The position numbers and the translations under genes are program-made. A stretch of 64,000 bases of DNA from Meira nashicola (Eukaryota; Basidiomycota; Exobasidiomycetes; Exobasidiales; Brachybasidiaceae), in assembly GCA_001600355.1 (NCBI GenBank), contig BCJU01000004.1, positions 992,001 to 1,056,000 on the forward strand, read 5' to 3'. The notes below the pieces were generated by a model. That model worked only from the letters and a program-made list of their open reading frames with translations. It did not search any database and was not told the origin of the DNA. Shown here piece after piece: positions 54,435 to 64,000 of the stretch. The first letter of the stretch is position 1. Each line of letters opens with the position of its first letter.

Positions 54435-55907
54435 TTAATTTTGTACGGCATGTGCGACTGCCATCTTTTCAGGATCAGAAGCATGAACACTGGTAGAAGG
54501 GCTACTGTGAGCATCCTTGGTAAGTCCAGCGTTAACGGCTTCAGAAGTTGAATCGATAAAGTGATCAGGGAAAACGACACATTGTTCACCAGTTTGTGCC
54601 AAATCGATACCCAAAACTTCATCTTCATCAGTTGCACGGAAGTGGAATCCTGGAATACGATCGATCAAGAAGAGCAAGATCATTGTCATAACAAAGGAAT
54701 ATGCGAAACCTGAAACGGAATCGGCCAATTGGTAACCCAATTGAATCCAATTATGGTTGATCCATCCTCCACCAATCAATGCACTTCCATCAAAGCTAGC
54801 AACACGGTTATCGGCAAAGAATGCGGTCATGATGTTACCAATGATACCTCCGACACCGTGAGCAGCAAAGATATCCAAAGTATCATCAACGCCAATGAGG
54901 TTCTTTAATCCTGTTGCAAAGTTGCACAATGTTCCTGCAACAACACCAAATGCGATCGAAGCAGGCCATGCAACGTAACCAGAAGCAGGAGTAATAGCGA
55001 CCAAACCAGCAATTGCACCTGAGCAGAAACCGACCAAAGACCATTTACGTTCCAAACGCCAATCCCAGAACATCCAAGTCAATCCACCAACGGCGGCGGC
55101 ATTGTTGGTAACAGTCATTGCCATAACAGCGCGCAAGTTGGCACCAAGAGCGGAACCACCGTTGAAACCGAACCAACCGAACCATAGCAAAACGGTACCG
55201 ATGACAACGTAAAATACATTGTGGGGACGGTAAGCAAGCAATTCTGTTCCGTATCCTTTGCGACGTCCCAAGAAGATTGAGATGGCCAAAGCGGCAGTAC
55301 CTGAACTGATGTGCACTGGAGTACCACCAGCAAAGTCTAAACCACCCATAACTGCTGCCCAACCACCTGGAATTGGAGGATCAACGGTAGTGTCACCCAA
55401 ATTCCATGTCCAGCAAGCAATTGGTGCATATACGATAGTGCTCCAGCAGAAAGTCCATAGGATAACTGGTGCCAAACGAGCACGATCGATGAATGCACCT
55501 GCAGCAATGACTGGTGTGATTGCGGCGAACATCATTTGGTAAGCGTAATACAATAATTGAGGAATGGCGTTACTTCCAGTTGAAGGTTGAATATCGACAC
55601 CCATCAAACCAAAGTGATCCAAATTACGAATATATTTATTGCCGTTACGACTGAATGCTAGACTGAAACCCCAGAATGACCAAGTGAACATTGCCATTGC
55701 CATAACGATGGAGCCCATCCATAACATTGACGTTGCTGATTTTGCGCGTCCTAAACCGGCATAGAAGAAAGCCAAACCTGGAATCATGATGAACACGAGA
55801 CCGGTAGCGACAATGATCCAAGCCATATCACCCAAGTTGTAGATATATTCTACACCTTTGTAGGTGGTAGCGAGGTTATGTTCTGGTGTTAGTGTTGCAT
55901 TGACCAT
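54435..55907 (-). CDS. ammonium transporter (Amt/Mep family, Ump2/MepB-like)
   Basis: 490 residues from ATG 55907 (MVNATLTPEHN). About eleven membrane helices are visible, starting WIIVATGLVFIMIPGLAFFYAGLG. The pore twin histidines are present: His199 in TPVHISSG and His350 in FAAHGVGGI. The DFAGGTPVHISSGTAALA signature and the GFNGGSALGANLRA motif are intact. The extracellular N-terminus is short, without a signal peptide. The cytosolic C-terminal tail (~60 residues) contains the DEDEVLGIDLAQTGE segment that couples subunits in Amt trimers. Such proteins import ammonium at the plasma membrane; in smut fungi one paralogue (Ump2) also acts as a nitrogen sensor for filamentous growth. Whether this copy has that role is inference. 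A TATA-like box is 79 nt upstream. Confidence 0.96.
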   Translation of the reverse strand: MVNATLTPEHNLATTYKGVEYIYNLGDMAWIIVATGLVFIMIPGLAFFYAGLGRAKSATSMLWMGSIVMAMAMFTWSFWGFSLAFSRNGNKYIRNLDHFGLMGVDIQPSTGSNAIPQLLYYAYQMMFAAITPVIAAGAFIDRARLAPVILWTFCWSTIVYAPIACWTWNLGDTTVDPPIPGGWAAVMGGLDFAGGTPVHISSGTAALAISIFLGRRKGYGTELLAYRPHNVFYVVIGTVLLWFGWFGFNGGSALGANLRAVMAMTVTNNAAAVGGLTWMFWDWRLERKWSLVGFCSGAIAGLVAITPASGYVAWPASIAFGVVAGTLCNFATGLKNLIGVDDTLDIFAAHGVGGIIGNIMTAFFADNRVASFDGSALIGGGWINHNWIQLGYQLADSVSGFAYSFVMTMILLFLIDRIPGFHFRATDEDEVLGIDLAQTGEQCVVFPDHFIDSTSEAVNAGLTKDAHSSPSTSVHASDPEKMAVAHAVQN

Positions 55908-57683
55908 GATTATGAATTTTGATGGTGGTGGTCAAGGTGATTAGAAGCAAATGAGAAAATACAAGCACGTTCTCCTTCCTCTATGATATATAGATATGTG
56001 TTTGATCAGATGACCAAAAAAGGGGGAAAAAAGGCAACACCTTCACTCAAAGGATCGAGAGAAGCGGAGATGATGAAAGAAGGGATCGAAGGAAGAATGA
56101 ATGGTGAATGAAGATTTTATATTTGGGATACATACAAGGAACGCAAGATTCCGACAATGGTTTCAAATTATGAACATTTGCCGGGCGGAAGGAACGGAGA
56201 GGCGCTCAAGGTAAAGGCGCAAATGCAGTGTGCAAGTATTAATTTGTCCCGACAAGGACGAGGGAGGCAATTACCCCAATCAATTAACAAATGTCATAAA
56301 AAGGCACCGTTACCGTGCTTTGAAAAGACAGGGTTCATCCTTTCTGATGTACTTTATCTCTTTCATTCTTTTTCTTGGCTTTTCTTATTTCTTCTCATTA
56401 TCCGTTCCTGCGCTATATCAACTTGTTTTAAGCTGTTTCCCAGAAGATCCTCGGTCACATTAGTATACATATCGAGTAAGTTGACTAGGATTGTGCATCA
56501 ATGGGTCACCGGATCTCTATTTAGCGTGAACAAACTGACATTGATCTAGGTCTTGTTGGGCCCTGTCCCTATTTTTTCAAGTAGAGGAGAAGTAACAATG
56601 AATTGATTGATTAGACTTTCGACAGGGAGCTAGTGAAATTTAAGAATTGTTTATCTTTCTGCATATTGCCATTTTTATGCAAGTTGAAAAAAACACGGGC
56701 GCTTTGCACCTTTTTGCTTTACATGCACGCGTTTTAACTGTGGCTATATTTCAAAGATAAGAAATTAAGGAAAGTGAAAATGTTTTAATGAAAGCTTCTA
56801 AAGATAAGGGCGCTTTCATTATTTGATTTTATTTCGGCGTTACAAAACAACGTTCTCAACCACGATTTGTCGCAATTCTTACATAGAAAAATAATCATGT
56901 ATAAATCCGATGCTCATCGGTTGATCTTGGTCGCATCAAAATTGATAAAATTTGAAGCTAATAATACATATTCCTCCGCTAATTCTTCCTAGCGAATGTG
57001 GAAATCAGACATGAAATGAATCAATGATGACCTTTTCATTCTTACTGTCACTTGTTGCTCATCGAAATGTTCAAGCCAAGACATTTGAAATGAATTACAA
57101 GTCAAAGATGAATCATAAAAATTCAAAAGTGGGGAGCTTAAGAAACGAATTAAGAATTGAAAGATAAGGATGTTCTATTCTTGCATGAAAGAGGGCATAA
57201 TTACTGTCTTGGATAAAAAGAATACAGATCAAAATGCAAGGAAGGACAAAAGATAAGAAATAGACGCGTTTTATGCCTTATATGCACGTTGGATTTTATT
57301 TACTCCTTATCTCTCATCCAGGCACAGTCACTCATAAACGCATACACGTGCATGCTTGAATCCTCTTACCCCTCTCCGAGATTCCCCCGCTCCGATTGGG
57401 GGGAAAGTACGACAACGATGATCATACTCGCCGTGACAGCTCCATTTTAAGAAGATAATCTATTTAGCAAATAAAAGGTCTTTCTATCGTCTAATTTTGA
57501 TTAATCGACAAAGGTACAACATCTCAAGGATCTGCTTTGCATAAGTTTATTTGAATGTACCGTAAAGAATGAACGGGAAATAGACAAGAACAGAGAGTTA
57601 TTACCTAATCAATTCAATAAAGAAGTGATTGAATGTCATAAAATTTCGTGAATAAATACAAGTGTGTGTGAAATGAGAAGCAG
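55908..57683. other. 1.8-kb spacer: AMT promoter and 3' end of the GID subunit gene
   Basis: The minus-strand TATATAT at 55986-55992 and nearby GATA words fit the AMT promoter. A C-run/G-run dyad (TTCCCCC/GGGGGAA) lies at 57382-57405. A 130-codon frame at 56157-56549 has no conserved features. I see no supported gene. Confidence 0.5.
55986..55992 (-). promoter_or_regulatory. TATA-like box of the ammonium transporter gene
   Basis: TATATAT on the minus strand lies 79 nt before the ATG. Adjacent GATA words could serve a nitrogen GATA factor, but they are short and not clustered strongly. Confidence 0.4.
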
Positions 57684-59609
57684 CTAGGAAATGTACACTT
57701 TACGTAAATCGTTCAATTTGAAACTGGCCATCGTGCGTGGACAAACGATAGTTTGACCGTCTTGACTTGCTATTGCCATTTCTTGTAATGCTGTTAAAGA
57801 ATAAACTCTTCCATTAGGTAATGCCATAGGGGGATCGTTTTCGTTCATAATTCTACCGTTAATCGCACAAACTAAAGTTGAATTAATATGATGTGACCAT
57901 GGTACTTCTTTTGCTAAAACACCCAATCCTCTTGAATCACAAACTGGACAATTATCATTCTTGCAATTAAGTAAAGGTGAATGAGTTCCGTTTGTTTCAC
58001 CATTCTTTTGACCTGTCATTGAGGATAGAGCAGACGTGAGATTATTTGAAGGTGGTGGTGGTGATAATACCACAGATGGAGGAGCGCTCAATTCTTGCGT
58101 ATATCCAGCTGCAGGAGGGAAGATTGGCGGAGCGGAAATGCTTGTAGAAGTAACACCAGTGACAGATAAAAGATTACTTCTCTCATCTCCAAAAGCTCTT
58201 CCACCTAAATGAGCAGAAACAGCGCCGGCACGAGAAGGATCATCAGTATAACATGCTGGCAATTTGAGCGATGATAATCCGGCACTCAAAGCGATATGCA
58301 ATAAAGGTTGAGGAGGCAGACTATGAATCTGTAATGCAGCTGAACGGAACTTTTGTTGAAGTGCATTCCACCTTGAAACATCATACAAATCCGTATATGC
58401 CCATCCGCTAGGACCGCATGCCAATAATCCCATCACCCTAGCTACTTGATTACGTATCCAGTCTTGCTGTTCTTGTTCTTCGCGTTCTTCCTTCTCTTCC
58501 GTTTTGACTTTTGGGGTTGCATCAGCATTTAATTCTGTTTTGAGGGGCGCAGCTGTAGGAGTGAGATAAGGTAGCAAATATTTTCGAGAATAATTAATTG
58601 CTTCTTGTAGTGATTGCGAAGATCTATCTCTTGTCAATTCGATAAATTCTTGCAACCGGAGATCAAACTCCAATGATGATCGAATCTTTCGCAAAGCTGC
58701 TTTGTTTTCTGAGCACCAAGCTAAAGTTGCTGTACAAGATCGTATGCCTTTCAGTGCATGTTCCTGACCTTCTGCATCAGATGCACTTGCTGAACTTGTT
58801 CCGATCAAAGAACCTTCTATACGAGCAATTTCAGTAAATAGATTCAAGTCTACGTAATTCTCGATATGCCTATTATTCGCTAACATCGTTGCACTTTGTG
58901 TGAAGCCTTTGCGTAACATCCAATCGACTAGCATTCTATCCAATCTTGTTCTACACCATTCATCAAAAGCAGGAGAGGAAGTACTTTGGATTTGTTGTAA
59001 GTCATTCAAGTGGCCAGTACGTGCGTCTAACCTTGATAAAGTCGATCCTGCAGATTCATGTACAGATCCTAACTTTCTCTTTAATCCTTTTATCCGTCCA
59101 ATCATTTGATCAAGAGAGCGTTCCAATTCACTTCCACTCTTCTTTGCTAAAGATGATATATCCAGACCTTCAATAGTAGAGGCAGCACCTTCCGTATCAG
59201 CCGCCATTGCTGCCAAAAAGCTATCATCAGCTCTAGCATCACTTGTGAAAGATACTTCTGCCAAGAGACTATTATCTGTAATAGACGATTCTCCTGCTGT
59301 TGCTGCTTCTTCTTCTGACGCACGGCTTATTGTACCACTTGTTCCGGAACTATTTTGTACTTTTGGCGTTTCTGTGCCTAGAGAAGTTGTTGCTGGAAAG
59401 GGTGTGGATGAAGATTGAAGATGAGAAGAAGAAGAAGACCTTGCTGATTTTGATAATGTATCCAGAGAGGTAGAACAATATGTTAAATCACGCTCGACAA
59501 GTCTCTGCTGCATACGAAGATATCGACGTAATTCTTCATGAGGTACCCTTGCAAACGGAGCTTCCAACAACATAACTCCATCATGATTTGGCGCAGAAGT
59601 GGCTGCCAT
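57684..59609 (-). CDS. GID/CTLH ubiquitin-ligase subunit (MAEA/Gid9/Fyv10)
   Basis: 641 residues from ATG 59609. A LisH motif lies at ~218-250 (WCRTRLDRMLVDWMLRKGF) and CTLH at ~300-355 (LEFDLRLQEFIELTRDRS, then AINYSRKYL). The C-terminal degenerate RING spans ~550-640 (CPVC, KEVPWSHHINSTLVCAINGR, ENDPPMALPNGRVYS, TIVCPRT), ending RKVYIS as in MAEA and Gid9. The complex ubiquitinates gluconeogenic enzymes after glucose returns. The choice of Gid9 over its partner Gid2/RMND5 rests on the PPMALPNGRVYS segment and VPWSHH. Ser-rich insertions at ~60-130 and a long linker at ~430-540 make it longer than the ~400-500-residue animal and yeast forms. Divergent from ALG14. Confidence 0.94.
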   Translation of the reverse strand: MAATSAPNHDGVMLLEAPFARVPHEELRRYLRMQQRLVERDLTYCSTSLDTLSKSARSSSSSHLQSSSTPFPATTSLGTETPKVQNSSGTSGTISRASEEEAATAGESSITDNSLLAEVSFTSDARADDSFLAAMAADTEGAASTIEGLDISSLAKKSGSELERSLDQMIGRIKGLKRKLGSVHESAGSTLSRLDARTGHLNDLQQIQSTSSPAFDEWCRTRLDRMLVDWMLRKGFTQSATMLANNRHIENYVDLNLFTEIARIEGSLIGTSSASASDAEGQEHALKGIRSCTATLAWCSENKAALRKIRSSLEFDLRLQEFIELTRDRSSQSLQEAINYSRKYLLPYLTPTAAPLKTELNADATPKVKTEEKEEREEQEQQDWIRNQVARVMGLLACGPSGWAYTDLYDVSRWNALQQKFRSAALQIHSLPPQPLLHIALSAGLSSLKLPACYTDDPSRAGAVSAHLGGRAFGDERSNLLSVTGVTSTSISAPPIFPPAAGYTQELSAPPSVVLSPPPPSNNLTSALSSMTGQKNGETNGTHSPLLNCKNDNCPVCDSRGLGVLAKEVPWSHHINSTLVCAINGRIMNENDPPMALPNGRVYSLTALQEMAIASQDGQTIVCPRTMASFKLNDLRKVYIS

Positions 59610-59978
59610 TATAAGCTTATTCCTCTTGTAGTCTAGATGATGGTAGAAAATAATGAAGGAATCTTAATACTTGAATCAATGTCAATTGGCCTATTTTCTT
59701 TTTAAAACATATGTACATGATGTGATACATGCATGCGTCAATGGTAGGGTCCCCACACTGTCGCCACGCCAGTCCGAAATTATTTATACACGGGCAAAGC
59801 GGAAAGACGGCGCTTTGAGGGCTAGGGCTATTTAGCGTATACATATATTCAAAAAAATGCACTCCACGTACGGTTCGTTCGCATTGTCCGACTATGAACA
59901 AGTTCAAAAGCATTTATTTTGATAATTTATTTTTGTAATCTTCTTTTTCTGCTTTTTATCATTCAGAACGAACGAATC
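59610..59978. other. divergent promoter of GID subunit and ALG14 genes
   Basis: This 369-bp AT-rich region includes GTAGTCTAGA at 59628-59637 just before the GID gene and ACATGCATGCGTC near 59727. The open frame entering ALG14 has no ATG before 59979. Confidence 0.5.
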
Positions 59979-60695
59979 ATGGACTGGTTAAAGGTTTTGT
60001 TGACGGGATCTATAGCATTCATAACCGCCATAATAGCAAGAATAGGATTCTTGATTTTTACACCTAATCAAATAAGAAGAGCACGAGACCCTGCATCGAA
60101 ATGCAAAGTTGCCGTTTTTTTGGGTTCTGGAGGTCATACAACAGAAATGCTACAATTACTTTCAACACTTTCCGTCAAACGTTATTCGCCTAGAGTGTAT
60201 ATTGTAGCAAGTGGAGATCAATTCAGTCAATCAAAAGCGATCGAAGCAGAGGAGAGAAAAAGTGAAGAGTCGACGCAGAAATCGAGCGGAGAAGAGAGTA
60301 AAAATGACTTTCACTTTGTCACTCTACCAAGAGCTCGTAATGTTCATCAAGCATGGCTATCAACACCCTTGACGGTATTGATCGCATTCATAGCTTGCAT
60401 AAAGCATATCGTACTACCCTCATTCTCTCTATCTCGAAAGGATCAACCATCCTTACCATTTGCTGACCTTATACTTATGAATGGTCCAGGCACTTGTGTT
60501 CCAATCGTCGCTTCAGTATGGATCCTACGATTTTTCGGATTACCATCACCAAAGATGATTTATATAGAATCATTCGCACGAGTACGATCACTAAGCTTGT
60601 CTGCAAAGATTTTACGATATTTCGTCGATCGCTTCGTTGTTCAATGGAACGATTGCAACGTTCGCGGCTCCTTCTATCGCGGTTGGCTTGTATAA
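59979..60695 (+). CDS. ALG14: Alg14, membrane subunit of UDP-GlcNAc transferase (N-glycan assembly)
   Basis: 238 residues from ATG 59979 (MDWLKVLLTG). A membrane anchor spans ~4-28. The glycosyltransferase N-half follows: VAVFLGSGGHTTEMLQLL (~44-61), the family's Gly-rich signature. RARNVHQAWLSTP, LILMNGPGTCVPI and MIYIESFARVRSLSLSAKIL are also Alg14 hallmarks. It ends ...RGWLV, near the usual C-terminus. Alg14 tethers catalytic Alg13 to the cytosolic ER face and together they add the second GlcNAc to dolichol-PP-GlcNAc. A short Ser/Glu/Lys insertion (~90-106) interrupts the fold. Its 3' end converges on VPS2 with only ~130 bp between stops. Confidence 0.96.
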   Translation: MDWLKVLLTGSIAFITAIIARIGFLIFTPNQIRRARDPASKCKVAVFLGSGGHTTEMLQLLSTLSVKRYSPRVYIVASGDQFSQSKAIEAEERKSEESTQKSSGEESKNDFHFVTLPRARNVHQAWLSTPLTVLIAFIACIKHIVLPSFSLSRKDQPSLPFADLILMNGPGTCVPIVASVWILRFFGLPSPKMIYIESFARVRSLSLSAKILRYFVDRFVVQWNDCNVRGSFYRGWLV

Positions 60696-60825
60696 CATTA
60701 TAAGCATAGTTCCATTGCATCATGTATTTTAAGACATCATCCGTTCACGCAATTTGTACTGATACCTTTAATGTACATTAGCAAGAAATTATCCTAATTG
60801 ACAAATCTATGAATAAAACATCACT

Positions 60826-61648
60826 TCAGTCTTTCCGTAGACTATCCAAACGAGCTTGCAAGGCAGCCTCATCGCTCAAGCCACCACCTCCTCCGCCATT
60901 GCTAGCACTTCCTCCTGCACCTGCACCACCTCCTGATGCATCTCCACCAATGCCTTCTCCAATTGCAACTCTCTCTGCTGGTGCAGCTATGCCTGCTCCT
61001 GGGTTTGTAGTCGGTGTTTCCCCAAGTTGTTGATTGAGACCGACACCAATCTCGTCCAATACCTCTTTGAGAATCGCATCACCTTCTTCCTCTTCACCTA
61101 TTCCATCAGCTTCATCGTCCATCGCTTCATCTATAGCATCTCCCATCATTTCTTCTTTCATATCCATTGATGCTGATTCACGTTCAAATTCACGCATGAT
61201 CTTTGAAACAGCCGGTAAGTTCATCGTTCTGTTCATCATACCCATAGCCTGCAGAAAAAAGGTAAAGTCAGTATATCCATCTCCATGATTGTCTTTCTAA
61301 CAACCTTATACTCACCCTGGTTGCGCCTTTCATAGCTTCTGCCATTTGTTGATTACTACGTAAAGTTTGAATACGCAAAGAAACAGCTTGTAATTGCGTT
61401 CTCATTTGATAAAATTTTTGTATGTGTCTTCTCGTTCTTACTAAATCTTTTGCTTGAATTTTACAAGCTGCCATTTGACCATCTTTTGCTGCTTTTTTAA
61501 TATCAACAATTAACTTTTTCTCTTGTTGTTCTAACTTTGTTCTTTCTCTATCTAATTCCCTTTGTGCTTTTTGTAAACTTCTTTGATGTTGTCGTAATCG
61601 TTCTGCTGGCGTTTTTGAACGTCCGAATAAGGATTCGACGATATTCAT
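60826..61648 (-). CDS. VPS2: ESCRT-III subunit Vps2/CHMP2, spliced
   Basis: Exons 61648-61316 and 61248-60826 with a 67-nt intron (donor GTGAGT, CTGAC branch, acceptor CTGCAG) give 251 residues. The join reads EAMKGATR-AMGMMNRTMNLP, as in CHMP2. The N-terminal basic core (FGRSKTPAERLRQHQRSLQKAQRELDRER read as two parts) and LVRTRRHIQKFYQMR are conserved. MDMKEEMMGDAIDEAM follows. The C-terminal MIM1-type helix is LQARLDSLRKD, which binds the Vps4 MIT domain. A Gly-rich linker (SNGGGGGGLSD) precedes it and is longer than in animals. ESCRT-III scission at endosomes delivers cargo to the vacuole; the vacuolar protease gene is next upstream on the same strand. Confidence 0.96.
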
Positions 61649-62158
61649 CTTGAATGTAAAATCTGTGTTTTGGATGGATGAAGGGAGGTGGAATAGTAGG
61701 ATGCAAGTTGGGAACAAGCATCTATCCTACAACAGGTGTTGGACTGTGTTGTATGCGGTCAGTCCGTCAGGTACACTTGCAGCTCAGCAGGCGCAAATTC
61801 ACACTGGACAAGTACCTAAAATCTATACGCGCGCCCACGATCCATTTTTACGTACAAACCTCTGCCGTGAATTATATACATCCATATAAGAAAGATCTCA
61901 ATACGATTGCTACACATTAGTAATTTTATGCATTGAATTGAAAGTCAGACGTATACGAAGTACTACGAAAATGTAGCAGCACAGGAACGGAGAAAAGATG
62001 ATATGTGGCTACATGAATTAAAGATGAGATGAGATCCAAAATGAGACTGTGATGATGTGTATTTAGAAGATGCGCTTGTGATTACGAAATGCAATATCCA
62101 GCAAGCAAACGCAATTTATTGACTGGTCAAATCCTTAAAAACAACAATGATGATTCCC
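61649..62158. other. spacer: VPS2 promoter and PEP4 3' end
   Basis: A 510-bp AT-rich spacer between tandem minus-strand genes. Short plus-strand frames at 61650-61920 look like chance. Confidence 0.5.
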
Positions 62159-63503
<1,345 letters not shown>

Positions 63504-64000
63504 TGTAGTATTTGTAGGAGAAAGGATTGGATGAGAGAAAGGGATCAAAAGTGATGTTGATGGCGATGGAGTACGAATGGGAAACTATAAAGAACCCCTT
63601 TGATGTGTTTCAGAAAAATCAATTTTATTACAACTGTGTACTTACCCAGTGTGTGCATACAAAACATCCGTTTTATTACGCAGCGCGTTCTAGATGAGCA
63701 AATGCTCAGCCGCGCACGAGCCCAGAAAGTGGAGATACAGGGGCACTCTGCCTTGTAGTGTTGAAGTGCAATATTGCATGCATGCATGCATGCGTTAAGG
63801 CAAAAAGGGTATCGACGCATAAGGATACGCCTTCTACGTAGATGTGCGTTTTGGGGAAAAGCATAAACGTACTTACACAATTTCAAGGTTAGGGGAATCG
63901 AGAGGTCAATAAGAATACGTATCTTTCCGATCACGATGGCCATCATTTTAAACCATCTGATAGCGAGAAAGTATATTTAGAAAGACTTAAATAGGTCTTT
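63504..64000. other. PEP4 promoter region to window end
   Basis: It is upstream of PEP4 and contains a GCAT tetranucleotide repeat at 63775-63793. A 133-codon frame on the minus strand here looks like chance. I see no other gene. Confidence 0.45.
63775..63793. repeat. (GCAT)n microsatellite
   Basis: Four to five GCAT units form an extended TGCATGCATG palindrome about 270 bp upstream of the PEP4 start. Confidence 0.8.

Noticed and set aside
56157..56549. 130-codon frame upstream of the ammonium transporter
   Set aside because: Composition looks random, no family recognised, lies in promoter sequence.
63545..63946. 133-codon minus-strand frame upstream of PEP4
   Set aside because: Crosses the GCAT microsatellite, Cys/His/Arg composition typical of chance translation, no conserved pattern.

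Overview
This window is nuclear DNA from a fungus, most probably a basidiomycete and perhaps a smut-related (Ustilaginomycotina/Exobasidiomycetes-type) yeast or mould. The evidence is the gene content: a Cdc7/SepH-type septation kinase with a C1-like finger, a Uds1 septation protein, CRH-type GH16, KNR4/SMI1, fungal tRNA ligase, THI5, PEP4 and an Ump2/Mep-type ammonium transporter. Most long genes have no detectable intron. The few introns are short (63-88 nt) and all five confident ones start with GTGAGT. Lineage below phylum is inference. There are no rRNA, convincing tRNA, CRISPR, phage or intact transposon signatures.

Layout. 1-0.3 kb: 3' end of an unidentified gene. 0.7-10.8 kb: two large minus-strand genes, a Uds1-domain coiled-coil protein and a septation-initiation-network (SIN)-type kinase. 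10.8-14.4 kb: long AT-rich spacer with two ambiguous bases. 14.4-23.5 kb: a membrane-anchored CRH-like cell-wall transglycosylase, a stomatin, THI5 (thiamine pyrimidine synthase) and ERV46. 23.9-32 kb: KCS1 inositol-hexakisphosphate kinase and a disordered DPW-motif protein. 32.6-43 kb: a coiled-coil single-pass membrane protein, a spliced CHCHD5/Mix14-like gene, spliced pyrroline-5-carboxylate reductase, spliced GSK-3 and KNR4/SMI1. 43.9-48.6 kb: complex I 49 kDa subunit and tRNA ligase, divergent from a CCAAT-rich promoter. 48.6-56 kb: a spacer with a tandem repeat and one doubtful small gene, then a homeodomain regulator and an ammonium transporter. 57.7-64 kb: GID/CTLH ubiquitin-ligase subunit (MAEA/Gid9), ALG14, spliced ESCRT-III VPS2 and spliced vacuolar protease PEP4.

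Functionally this is an ordinary housekeeping and regulatory segment. Several genes bear on septation and wall building (Uds1 protein, SIN kinase, CRH enzyme, KNR4). Others form a secretory/vacuolar group (ERV46, ALG14, VPS2, PEP4, possibly the DPW protein). Gene starts were set at ATG codons. In many places the longest open frame begins at a non-ATG codon, and these were trimmed. Six gene models needed attention to splicing (GSK3, P5CR, CHCHD5-like, VPS2, PEP4, and possibly TRL1). I found no clear candidate for a wholly new system. The least explained items are the DPW-motif protein, the coiled-coil membrane protein, two small orphan ORFs and some intergenic repeats.
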